A stretch of DNA of 64,000 nt from Fragilaria crotonensis. Taxonomy: Eukaryota; Bacillariophyta; Fragilariophyceae; Fragilariales; Fragilariaceae. Below are positions 54,801-64,000 of this stretch, piece after piece (position 1 is the stretch's first letter; the number at the start of each line of letters is the position of its first letter). A program made the position numbers and the translations under genes. The stretch spans positions 1 through 64,000 of the forward strand of contig JAKSYS010000201.1 of the NCBI GenBank assembly GCA_022925895.1, in the 5' to 3' direction. The notes under the pieces are model-generated. The model searched no databases and was not told the DNA's origin. It saw only the letters and a list, made by a program, of their open reading frames with translations.

Positions 54801-57356
54801 CCAAGGCGACTATTTTTTTCTCTCCCTTGCCTCTGGTTTCCGCGTCGCTCGCCACCGCTGGACCGCTCTACCCATGACTGACACGGCCATCGCTCGCGTT
54901 GAGGCCCTTGCGAAACTCGAAGACCAACCGCTTATCCAAGAGACCGGTCTCGTCGTCGAATGGCGCCCTGACCACCCCGTCCCCGACGACGAGTACGATC
55001 GGGACTACGTCCGCCCCGCTCGTGTCCCCACCGACCCCCCCCTCGCCGCTGGCGATTTCTCCTCCGTCGACGCTTCCGAACTCGCCGACCTACATGCTGA
55101 CGCTGCTGCTCACGATGTTCCTCCCCCCGTTCTCACGGTCCCGGACCAAGGAGCGCCCATGCACCAGCGACAGCATGACGACGACGTAGCATACGACGCA
55201 GACGCTGCCGAGGACCGCGACGCAGCCCATGGCGCCGACGCCGACGACGATCGCGACGCATCCTATGGGGCTGCTGATGACGCCGACTACCAATCCGGTG
55301 CTGATGATGACGACTACCAATACGGTGCCTATGGAGATGAAGGACGCCAAGATGGCATTCCCGAAGATGACATCGAAGCCGAGGACGCCGTCGACGCCGA
55401 GGACGACATCGACGCTCACATCGAGGAGCCTGAGGACATCCCTGACGCTGCCGGGTACGAAGCAGGGGAAATCGAGGGCGACGACATTGATGAAGCATCG
55501 TCCCTGGTCGGAGGTGCAACCAGCACAAACCAAGGAGCGCAACGGGTGCAATATGACCTCCGAGACAGGTCCAACCGGATCACGCATCGATTCCGAGCCG
55601 CCATGGATGAGCCTTTCAGCAATAAATCCTATTTCCCGCCGACCCAATTGCTATACTACGACATTTTCAAGCACATCATGACTGGCGACGACAACGTTGT
55701 GCGAGGACACACAATGACGCAAATGTCAGCAAATGCAGGAATAAAGAAGCACGGCCGGAGAGCCGAAGAAGCCTTACTGACCGAGTTTTCGCAGTTCGAG
55801 GATTTGAACGTGTACGAGCCCCTCGACCCGAACAATCTAACCAAGGAGCAGAAGGAGGGAGCCCTTCGCGCAATCCCAACTATCAAAGAGAAAAGGTGTG
55901 GAAAGCTCAAAGGGAGAACTGTCGCTGACGGACGAAAGCAGAAATCACTGTATGACAAATCGGAAACGGCCTCCCCGACCGTGGCCACCGACTCGCTCAT
56001 GATCTCCGTTGGAATCGATGCGCACGAACAGCGTGACGTTGGGACATCCGATATAGCAGGCGCCTACCTAAAGGCCTACATGAAGGACTATGTGATAATG
56101 AAATTCACGGGAATATCGGTGGACATACTCTGCGAGATGAATCCAAAATACATTCCATTTGTGACGATCGAAAACGGAGTCAAGGTGCTTTACGTGAGGC
56201 TAATCAAAGCGATCTATGGTTGCGTACAGTCCGCACTGCTATGGTACAAGCTCTTCTACTCGCACCTGCAAAAGATGGGTTTCGTACTGAACCCATACGA
56301 CCCATGTATAGCGAACAAGGTCATCAACGGAAAGCAGTGCACCATAGCATGGTACGTGGACGATATGAAAATTTCCCACGTCGATGCGAACGTGGTATCA
56401 CAAATAATTGAGCAGATTGAGGAGCGGTTCGGAAAGATGACGGTCACCCGAGGGCGCGAGCACATTTTTCTCGGCATGAAAATTGTGTACAAGCAAAATG
56501 GAACCGCAGAGATAACCATGCGCGACTATCTGGAAGAAGCAATCGCAGAATCGGGTATGAATATACGCAGGTCGGCTGCCACTCCGGCGAGACGTGATTT
56601 ATTTGAGGACGACCCCAACGCTGCGCCCCTAGACAGAAAGACTGCTGAGGTATTCCACAGTGTCGTGGCCAAGCTCCTATACGTATCGATCAGAGCACGC
56701 ATGGATATACTACTGGCAGTGATCTACCTTTGTACGCGCGTGTCGAGGAGTACGACGGACGACTGGGAGAAACTAAAGCGCGTGCTGGAGTACCTGAATG
56801 GGACTCTACACTACAAGTACACGATAGGAATCGATGACGTCGCAAAGATCAGATCGTGGGTTGACGCATCATATGCGGTACATCCCGACATGAAAAGCCA
56901 CACAGGTGGTTTGTTGTCATTCGGAACAGGAGGTTTGATCTGCAAGTCGGGAAAGCAAAAATTAAACACAAGGAGCTCCACCGAGGCAGAAGTGGTTGGA
57001 GCGAGCGACTATTTGCCGAACATCATTTGGGTGCACATGTTTCTGGAAAAGCAGGGTTACAAAATGAAAGAGAGTATTATGGGACAGGATAACGAAAGTG
57101 CGATGAAACTAGAGAAGAACGGACGCATGTCAGCAGGCCAAAAGTCAAGGCACATCAACATACGATACTTCTGGATCAAGGACAGGACAGAGGCCAATGG
57201 AATCCACATCCGACATTGCCCTACGCTTGAAATGCTGGCCGATTTTTTTACGAAGCCGCTCCAAGGAGCCCAGTTTCGACGTTTCCGCGATGTCATTTTA
57301 GGATACCGTCACGTTGACTCCCTTCGCCGCGACCCCAATGCATCTATCGAGGAGCG

Positions 57357-57680
57357 TGTTGAAGAAAGACGAATCGATGCACATGATTCCGCGCCTGCTC
57401 GCAACACGTCGCCTCTGGACGAAGTAAGCGGTAAGGACCATGCCAGTAGAACCACGTGGGCAGACGTAGTAAAGGGACATGTGGCCGAAACGAAGCAAAA
57501 GCTGAAAGTAGAAAGTAAAGGATTGCGCACGAGATCACTTTCTCGAAACAATCCTGTTAAGTAGGACCGAAGTTTGTTTAGCAACTTCCGACTATTTTTC
57601 AACATCGGTTGATCCCCTGGAGATAGACTATACGGAGTTAAACGCTCAACGTATATCTAGGAAGATCTACTTCTGCAACA
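57357..57680 (+). repeat. 3' LTR of the young Copia element
   Basis: 324 bp, same ends as the 5' LTR. The C-terminal part of the pol frame runs into it. Confidence 0.92.
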
Positions 57681-57685
57681 GCATC

Positions 57686-57951
57686 AGATACGAAGAACCC
57701 GACATACACGACTAAAGGGAATTTATCGATTTCATCACGCAAAGGGAAGTAACATATATAGGGTTCTTGATTCCTCAAATTCACAAAACTCCGATAGGGG
57801 GAGGGATAAACCATGACTGGTTCAGCGGGTACATCCAGCACCAAACCTTTTTACTCCTTACTTCATGACAAGTACCAGAAGTAAAGCCCGTAGCAAATAA
57901 TACCAAACCCAAAAGCAGTCAGTCAAGCCATTGCGAATATCGGTATCCACC
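57686..57951. other. 5' flank of RPS5
   Basis: About 270 bp between the young Copia element's target duplication and the RPS5 start. The Copia 3' LTR therefore lies close to a housekeeping promoter. A TATATAG word occurs at about 57754. Confidence 0.35.
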
Positions 57952-58793
57952 ATGGCTGAAGTTGAAGAACCAATCGTTGATGCCCCTGAGGAAGTGGAGG
58001 AAGTTGAGGAAGTTGATGATGTCGTAGAACAGGAGGAATTCGTTGTTGGGCACGGAGGAGCTGCTGAGATCAAGTTGTTCGGAAAGTGGTCCTTCGACGA
58101 CATTGAAGTTCGTGATATCTCCCTGGTGGTAAGTACTCCTATTGTAGATGCAGCATGGGCTTTCGCATCGTGCCAGAATGAATGCTTCAGTCTCAAGCTG
58201 AAGCTTTTGCTTCTTCCTGAAGCGTGATATGCGTCGTCCGCTCATGTAGATCAATAATCCTCATCAATTCCATTCGTTTCCCACAGGACTATATTGCGTG
58301 CAAGGGCGACCATGCCACCTACCTTCCTCACACTGCCGGACGTTACCAAAAGAAGCGCTTCCGCAAGGCTTCTTGCCCAATCCTAGAACGTCTTGCTTGC
58401 TGCTTGATGAAGAAGGGCCGCAACGCCGGAAAGAAGCTCATGGCATGCCGCATCATCCAGCACACTCTGGAAATCATCCACCTCCTTACGGACCAAAATC
58501 CCATGCAGGTAGTGGTGGACGCCATTATCAACTCGGGACCGCGCGAAGATTCCACCCGCGTCGGAGGAGCCGGTGTCGTGAGACGACAGGCCGTCGACAT
58601 GTCCCCCTTCCGTCGCGTCAACTACGCTTTGTACTTGCTCGCCACCGGAGCCCGCGAAGCCGCCTTTCGCAACCTCAAGACCATGGCCGAGTGCCTCGCC
58701 GAGGAACTCATCAACGCCGCCAGAGGTTCGTCCAACAGTTACGCTATCAAGAAGAAGGATGAAATCGAGCGTGTTGCCAAGAGTAACCGTTAA
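57952..58793 (+). CDS. RPS5: 40S ribosomal protein S5 (uS7), 2 exons
   Basis: Exons 57952-58128 and 58287-58793, 227 aa. The intron (158 bp) has donor GTAAGT and acceptor TTTCCCACAG in phase 0, joining RDISLV to DYIACK as in other eukaryotes. The second exon is almost wholly conserved with animal RPS5 ([80 protein letters not shown]). uS7 binds 18S rRNA in the head of the small subunit near the exit site. The N-terminus carries a very acidic extension ([17 protein letters not shown]). The start at 57952 (CCACCATGGC) is a strong context; the upstream in-frame ATG at 57931 adds only seven residues. Confidence 0.95.
58129..58286 (+). other. intron of RPS5 gene
   Basis: 158 bp, GTAAGTACTCC ... 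CGTTTCCCACAG, phase 0. Retention would replace the conserved DYIACK continuation. Confidence 0.92.
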
Positions 58794-59338
58794 GGAGCGC
58801 AACGTTTACAAAATAAAGAAAAAAGTACGGTTTATTAAACATCACCGTCCCTTTTGTCGTGGAGCTCGTAGACTGTTAGGTCCGGACTGCACACTAGCAT
58901 GATCAACCACGCCATGCCATGAGAAGGCAATGCCATTCAGCGACTTCGGTAGTTAGTATTAGTGGTGTGGGAGAATCCCGAGTGCGGAGTTTCCTGGGCA
59001 CATATTGCACTCGCACACAGTAAGAAGGACAGCACTGCATATCCTACTACCCGGGGTACCAGCCGTTTCAGTCTTCAGTCAGCATACTGCACACATGATC
59101 CATGTATTCAGGGGCGAACTGAAGGGGCAGAACTAGGACAGGCCATCCAACATCAAATCATCACTTGACCTTCTACAGACTTTCTTTGTATTGAGGGTTA
59201 AGCAATCGTTTCGTTACACAAATTATGCACGTTATAAGTTATGCGTCTTTCCTAGCAGCGATAATAGCACTTGCAATATTCTGTTTTCAGTGCGACAGGC
59301 GCCCGTCCCTTGACACCGCAAAGTCGTGCTTCAAGTTT
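58794..59338. other. spacer between convergent RPS5 and FtsZ
   Basis: About 545 bp. AATAAAG lies at 58812-58818, just after the RPS5 stop, and may be a polyadenylation signal. No gene seen. Confidence 0.45.
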
Positions 59339-60697
59339 TCAGTCGCCAAGAAAGAGTCTTTTGATTCTCCCAAATAATCCTGTCTTTTTAGCAGGAATTA
59401 TGATTCCCTCCGGTTTTCTGAACCCCCGAGTGATCACCTTTGACGTTTCCTCCACACTGGCAGACTCTACGCCTAGAGGGCTCTTGGTGTTCATTCTTCG
59501 CTCCTTGTAAAAGTCGGGCTCCAACTTCCTGAATAGCACCTCACTGTCTTGCTCGGCAAAGTCGCATGCCAGGACGGTGATACTCATTTCCTCCTTCATA
59601 TTCGGGTCCACGAGCGCGCCAAAGATGATATTGGCATTCTCGTCGGCATTCTCAAAGATCACTTCGCTCGCTTCGTTAATCTCTTGCAGTCCCATATCCA
59701 AACCACCCACAATGTTGAAGACGATGCGACGTGCCTTCTGCAATGGAAAGTCCAGCAGAGGGCTACTAATGGCAGCTACGGCAGCATTCGCAGCACGGTT
59801 TTTACCAATTCCAGTTCCGACTCCCATGAGAGCTGTTCCAGCATCCTTCATGACCGTTCTGACATCGGCGAAATCGACATTGACAATTCCAGTCTTGAGG
59901 ATGATCTCCGAAATACCAACAACACCCTGGCGAAGAATGTCATCAGCAACAAGGAAGGCGTCTGTAACGGGGGTATTGTCAGGAACGATTCTCAGGAGTT
60001 TGTCGTTGGATACTACAATCAGTGTATCGACATTAGCTTTCAGTTCCGTAATAGCTTTCTCCGCCTGTTCCATTCGCCGCTTGCCTTCAAACCCGAACGG
60101 TTTCGTAACCACACCCACTGTCAAACATCCAGATTCCTTCGCCGCAGCTGCTACAACCGGAGCAGCGCCACTCCCGGTCCCTCCACCCATACCAGCTGTA
60201 ATAAACACCATATCACTTCCCTCCACGATAGCCTTAAGTTCTGCTAACGATTCCTTGGCCGCCTCACATCCCACACTCGGATCGCCACCGGCCCCCAGAC
60301 CACGTGTAAGCTTCCTTCCAATGTTGAGTTTCTGAGTTGCCTTGGATTTGCTAAGAGCTTGCACATCCGTGTTGATGGCCCAAAAGGAGACACCCTGAAT
60401 GCCAGTGGATATCATTCGATTCACGGCATTCCCACCCCCTCCCCCAACCCCCAAAACTTGAATCACACACGGCGGAGCGGGATCAGTCGGATCTCGTGAT
60501 GAATGTAGTTGAAATTGTTGCTGTTTTTGTTGTTTGTGACTTTGTTGTCGCTGTTTTTGTAAATGTCTTTGTAGTAATACTCTAGATGGAGCATACAAGG
60601 CACTCCTACTATGTGCTAGAGGAGTCCGTTGTAGAGTAAAAGCACGAACTGCCGACGGTACCAACAGAAACCATAAAATGGTGCGAAACAACACCAT
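59339..60697 (-). CDS. FTSZ: plastid division GTPase FtsZ
   Basis: 452 aa from the ATG at 60697. The frame extends to 60949, but the later Met begins a signal peptide ([20 protein letters not shown]) followed by the AF-type plastid motif VRAFTL. After a Gln-rich transit region come the FtsZ blocks: [17 protein letters not shown] (nucleotide binding), [10 protein letters not shown], the tubulin signature [37 protein letters not shown] and [13 protein letters not shown]. The protein polymerises into the ring that constricts the plastid on its stromal side. The C-terminal end ([12 protein letters not shown]) is basic and hydrophobic, possibly a membrane or partner contact. Single exon. Confidence 0.95.
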   Translation of the reverse strand: MVLFRTILWFLLVPSAVRAFTLQRTPLAHSRSALYAPSRVLLQRHLQKQRQQSHKQQKQQQFQLHSSRDPTDPAPPCVIQVLGVGGGGGNAVNRMISTGIQGVSFWAINTDVQALSKSKATQKLNIGRKLTRGLGAGGDPSVGCEAAKESLAELKAIVEGSDMVFITAGMGGGTGSGAAPVVAAAAKESGCLTVGVVTKPFGFEGKRRMEQAEKAITELKANVDTLIVVSNDKLLRIVPDNTPVTDAFLVADDILRQGVVGISEIILKTGIVNVDFADVRTVMKDAGTALMGVGTGIGKNRAANAAVAAISSPLLDFPLQKARRIVFNIVGGLDMGLQEINEASEVIFENADENANIIFGALVDPNMKEEMSITVLACDFAEQDSEVLFRKLEPDFYKERRMNTKSPLGVESASVEETSKVITRGFRKPEGIIIPAKKTGLFGRIKRLFLGD

Positions 60698-61127
60698 CAC
60701 GTCGTGTGACTTGCTGACTAGACGACAAGCGTAGACAAATTCAAAGCTATTGTTGTTGGTGATGTTTTGTATCCTGACGTATGCTTTGTGAATTGTTCCG
60801 TCGTGGTCGTCTCGGAGAATGTAGTAGCAGTGAGGTGCGGTTGTTGTTGTTGAGGGTGTATCTCGATAGGGGCCACCAAGAAGATACGGCAAAACGCCAC
60901 CTACGACAGATGTCATACACGCACCCAACTCGACGCTCGGCAGCAGCATCAGTTGGGACAGCGGACAGCGGACAGAGCGAGTTGTGTTACATAAGAGACC
61001 AATATTTCAAATTTTTCGAGATCCCGTAGTTACAACAAAATTTCATGTCTTCAGCCAGTAAAATGTTGTTAAATGTGGACAAAAATGACAAAAACTCAAT
61101 TTTGTCTACTAGCACTACTGGGAGGAC
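60698..61127. promoter_or_regulatory. 5' flank of FtsZ
   Basis: About 430 bp upstream of the minus-strand FtsZ gene, should contain its promoter and 5' UTR. No core element recognised. Confidence 0.35.
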
Positions 61128-61599
61128 GAGTATGAAGACGTGTGTATGTGTATAATGTGTAATAAATGCATGAAAACCGTATGCATACTGCATACAGTAT
61201 ATACATATTTTCTGGAACGCGTGGTACTAGTACCTTATGTCAAGGCATACGCCGAGAGTACTGGTACCTGGTACTTACTACAAGGCAGCCAGACATACGT
61301 AGCACTGGACAACGATGCAACGTTGCAACATTGCAACCCAAGAGGGGTGATGAAGAAAAATGAGAGTATGAAGACGTGTGTATGTTTATAATGTGTAATA
61401 AATGCATGAAAACCGTATGCATACTGCATACAGTATATACATATTTTCTGGAACGCGTGGTACTAGTACCTTATGTCAAGGCATACTCCGAGAGTACTGG
61501 TACCTGGTACTTACTACAAGGCAGCCAGACATACGTAGCACTGGACAACGATGCAACGTTGCAACATTGCAACCCAAGAGGGGTGATGAAGAAAAATGA
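61128..61599 (+). repeat. 236-bp tandem duplication (two copies)
   Basis: Copy one 61128-61363, copy two 61364-61599, starting GAGTATGAAGACGTGTGTAT. They differ at about two positions, so the duplication is recent. The unit contains GTACTAGTACC and GGTACCTGGTACTT words and a run TGCAACGTTGCAACATTGCA. Open frames inside are by-products. Confidence 0.92.
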
Positions 61600-61904
61600 G
61601 AGTCACCACCTTACCAGCCTTTGGTTCCTCGACAACTGGGTCCTTTGTCCTTTGCAGATCCTTTCGACAAGCAGGGTCAACAATTCCTTTGAAGTTGAAA
61701 CGTACTTAAGTATTAATCCGTTGCCTCAAAGTTATTGCTTGGAGTATGCTTGCCAGAGGAAGGCGAGGCAGTCGCAAATCTACCATAGATATAAACTCAC
61801 CTACCATTGACTTATACTATATAGTACTCGAGTAGTATTTTGTTGCTGCTGTTTTTCCACAGGCGCAATCGAGACCAGCATCCCCGCATCGTAATGTTTT
61901 CGCT
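61600..61904. other. spacer
   Basis: About 300 bp between the tandem duplication and the TM9SF stop codon, presumably the 3' UTR of the latter. Nothing recognised. Confidence 0.4.
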
Positions 61905-63863
61905 TTAATCAACTTTGATAGTGCCAAAAATCTTGCGAATGAACCATAGAGACGTCAAGGAACCAACTGTCCCAGTCACCAACAACATGGCGAAGCTGAA
62001 GAGGAACATATACCCGAAATACAAGAGATAGGTCATGACCATCTTACTCGCCTCCAACGTGCGGAACCAAAAGATGGAATAGACGAACATGTAGAATGCG
62101 GTACTTCCTGCCGTGAAGAACGAATACCACCACCATCTGTGATTTTCGGCGCAGAGTTGGTAGTACACCAACAAGACGGTGACTTCAGCGCAGGTAATGC
62201 AGAGAATCAAGAAGACGACCAGAGTGAACCCGAAGACGTAGTAGAATTGGTCCATCCACAAGGATGTCATGATGAAAAAGAATTCAACATAGGCAGCGGC
62301 GAAGGGAACAATACCAGTCACAGACATGCCAACGAACGGGTGCAAGAGCGCAGGTGGCGGTGGAATGGCGCGGGCGATGGTCGACGTGACGGTAGGATAC
62401 TCAACGGTTTCGGCCTTGTATCCAAAGTAGGCTCCCAAAAAGACCAATGGAATCGCAACACAGCACCACATGGCTGCAACAATCATGACATCAATGAAAG
62501 GCGCCGAAGCCGAGGAGTGCAAGAAGTAGAGGTAAATGTTGAAGAACAAAAAGATGAAGAAGGCGATTCCTGGAAAGAGAGTTGCAGTAAGGATAGTGCA
62601 AAGCTGCCACTGACGGCCGCGGAAAGACTTGTACAAGCGGGAGGATGCGTATCCAGAAAGGATTCCGCAAAGCATGTAAAAGACCAAAGTAGCAATCATG
62701 AGGGATCCACGACGAGCTGGCGAGAGGAAACCAATAGCAGATAAGGAAATGACGCATAGAGTTGAGAAGAAAATCTGAACGCCAGTTCCGATGAAGACGG
62801 CGAAGATGATGGGGTAGTTGTCTGGCGGACGGAAGACGTCGGCGTGAACCAATTTCCAACCTGTCTCATCTACATCATCATCCTTTTCTTCGTCCGCGAG
62901 GGCAGCAATTGCGTTGTATCCAGCAATGTCGCGCTTCAAGTTTCGAACAAGGATGGAAATGACCAAAAGCGAAAGGAAAAGAACCACCAAGATGGAATTG
63001 GTGATGGAATACCAATGCACTTGAGCCGGAACCAAGTGGTCTTCATTCAAATACACATCCCAACGAGACGCCCAGGCCGTATCAGATTGCACCCAAGAAA
63101 CATCATAGGTATACATGATAAGCTCACTTGCTGAAACAATTTGGTTGGCACGGATCATGCCGCGCTCCATGTGGGCAGGAGGTGATGCGCAAGTGCTGAG
63201 AGGCTTGCTCCAGCCCGCAGCTTCCTCACCGTCCCACTCGTATCCGCCCTGAAATTCGTGGTGAATGGACATGGGTTCGACCGCAAAGCCCACAACGCGG
63301 TATCCCTCAACAGTGGGATCACGCTGATGGTATTCCACAACAATGTTAACGTGATTGTATACGTACGCTTCTTGGGTGTCGGATGCGATGAATCCGATTG
63401 GGAAACCGCCGGCGTAGTGCTTCTGTCTCGCACCGTCTTGAGTGAGACCAACAGCAGCAGAAGGCAAGTTATCAATGATCCAATTGTTGTGGTAACCATA
63501 CTTGATGTGAAGCTTCAACTTGGCCGCATCCAACTTGGAGAGCTTAATCTGGCAAAGCTTAGTGCAGTATGCATCCACCAACATGTTGAGAGAGAACGGA
63601 GAGCTCTGGATCTTGTTTCCAGTCAAGAATTCTCCCAAATTCTCACTGGCCATCTTCGGACCTTCAGCTGGGCGGCAAAAGGGAAGGCGGTAGTAGTCCT
63701 TGGGCACTTGCGTGTGGATCGAAGTCATGGAATTCACCTTCAAAGGAACGTCAGCACCCCTATCAAACGTCTGCGGCTGAACGCCAGGTATGTAGAAACC
63801 TGCGGCCGGGCTGAGAAGCAGCAGAAGAGCCGTAACGCGATTAAGGGACATGGACATCATCAT
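61905..63863 (-). CDS. TM9SF / EMP70 nonaspanin
   Basis: 652 aa from the Met cluster at 63863 (MMMSMSLNRVTALLLLLSPAAG is the signal peptide, shown here in part by LNRVTALLLLLSPAAG). The frame runs back to 63914 with unlikely residues. A luminal N-terminal domain of about 270 residues holds the usual blocks (YYRLPFCRP, LGEFLTGNKIQSSPF, YGYHNNWIIDNLP). Nine membrane segments follow (IVVLFLSLLVISILV; PIIFAVFIGTGVQIFFST; and so on). The end, KIFGTIKVD, carries the KxD-type COPI-binding motif of the family. TM9SF proteins reside in Golgi and endosomes and help membrane-protein sorting and adhesion. Single exon, length typical. Confidence 0.95.
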   Translation of the reverse strand: MMMSMSLNRVTALLLLLSPAAGFYIPGVQPQTFDRGADVPLKVNSMTSIHTQVPKDYYRLPFCRPAEGPKMASENLGEFLTGNKIQSSPFSLNMLVDAYCTKLCQIKLSKLDAAKLKLHIKYGYHNNWIIDNLPSAAVGLTQDGARQKHYAGGFPIGFIASDTQEAYVYNHVNIVVEYHQRDPTVEGYRVVGFAVEPMSIHHEFQGGYEWDGEEAAGWSKPLSTCASPPAHMERGMIRANQIVSASELIMYTYDVSWVQSDTAWASRWDVYLNEDHLVPAQVHWYSITNSILVVLFLSLLVISILVRNLKRDIAGYNAIAALADEEKDDDVDETGWKLVHADVFRPPDNYPIIFAVFIGTGVQIFFSTLCVISLSAIGFLSPARRGSLMIATLVFYMLCGILSGYASSRLYKSFRGRQWQLCTILTATLFPGIAFFIFLFFNIYLYFLHSSASAPFIDVMIVAAMWCCVAIPLVFLGAYFGYKAETVEYPTVTSTIARAIPPPPALLHPFVGMSVTGIVPFAAAYVEFFFIMTSLWMDQFYYVFGFTLVVFLILCITCAEVTVLLVYYQLCAENHRWWWYSFFTAGSTAFYMFVYSIFWFRTLEASKMVMTYLLYFGYMFLFSFAMLLVTGTVGSLTSLWFIRKIFGTIKVD

Positions 63864-64000
63864 TGTAATCGTAGGTGTGATAGTGATATCACCTGCTGTA
63901 ATGTGATTGATCAACCTCCGAATCGATGTAATGCGGCTGCAATATGCGAATGTTGCTACAACCTACTTGTACTGAATATTACAACTGCTCACAACGGAAT
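63864..64000. other. 5' flank of TM9SF gene
   Basis: Promoter side of the minus-strand TM9SF gene, cut by the window end. Nothing recognised. Confidence 0.3.

Larger units (their letters stand above)
51560..57680 (+). mobile_element. Copia-order LTR retrotransposon, young, nearly whole
   Basis: LTRs at both ends, with the 5-bp target duplication GCATC outside each (51555-51559 and 57681-57685). The LTRs are identical except for one length difference, so insertion is very recent. Parts: a leader ORF (about 51910-52278), gag-like frames (about 52280-53160), and a long pol (about 53068-57564) with a CCHC zinc knuckle (CYRCNNTGHYASDCP), a protease-like DSQST motif, integrase, reverse transcriptase with YVDD and RNase H. 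The pol frame ends inside the 3' LTR. It looks nearly whole. The gag side lies in several overlapping frames, meaning either up to about three breaks or read-through of the kind used by such families. It is a different lineage from the two other Copia copies here. Confidence 0.92.

Noticed and set aside
59577-60335. 252-codon open frame on the + strand over FtsZ
   Set aside because: It is antisense to the strongly conserved FtsZ domain and shows no domain of its own; codon bias of the real gene explains it.
62139-62744. 201-codon + strand frame over the TM9SF gene
   Set aside because: Antisense shadow of a well supported gene; its charged, low-complexity composition mirrors the hydrophobic codons opposite.
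1-64000. CRISPR arrays, rRNA and tRNA genes
   Set aside because: No regularly spaced repeats, rRNA blocks or cloverleaf with A and B boxes were recognised by eye; a tRNA could still be missed.

Overview
The window reads as nuclear DNA of a diatom, probably a pennate one. The evidence is: host genes with few short GT-AG introns; plastid-targeted proteins whose signal peptide runs into an AF-type motif (TTAFAP, VRAFTL); a GH81 beta-1,3-glucanase suited to chrysolaminarin; type II membrane LRR proteins; and Copia-order LTR elements of the kind common in diatoms. No species is claimed.

Layout, left to right. 29-6598: a broken Copia element with 145-bp LTRs. 6599-8953: AT-rich spacer with no recognised gene. 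8954-12423: a two-exon LRR membrane protein and the spliceosomal U5 15-kDa protein (Dim1/Dib1). 12814-15618 (-): a PH-START-DUF1336 (EDR2-like) protein with a split PH domain. 15893-19885: a 3.2-kb block bounded by ~390-bp inverted repeats, holding a 235-bp foldback hairpin and an LRR membrane gene. About 20050-23660: a fragment of a second Copia element. 24029-27733: a DNA transposon with TA target duplication, a SAP-like insertion in its DDE transposase, and an upstream ORF of unknown role. 28292-32164: a paralogue of the LRR gene and an IQ-motif multipass membrane protein.

32386-33930 (-): a damaged mucin-like surface-protein gene. 34319-37331 (-): GH81 glucanase, including a likely 78-bp intron that keeps the reading frame open. 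38005-42666 (-): a TPR-like protein, an EamA/DMT transporter and a plastid DUF2214 protein. 43206-45154 (-): two small heat-shock proteins. 45421-47143: two non-autonomous DNA transposons, one hAT-like with a perfect 8-bp target duplication. 47409-51488: three related secreted alpha/beta-hydrolase genes, of which only the middle one is open. 51560-57680: a young, nearly whole Copia element inserted 71 bp upstream of the third hydrolase. 57952-63863: ribosomal protein uS7 (RPS5), plastid FtsZ, a 236-bp tandem duplication and a TM9SF/EMP70 membrane protein.

Most host genes are unrelated housekeeping or surface functions and do not form one pathway. The shared themes are local duplication (LRR genes, heat-shock genes, hydrolases), repeated transposon entry, and spacers rich in GTAC-containing words. 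Several genes are broken by one- to four-base indels. These could be real decay or assembly error, and the sequence alone cannot decide.
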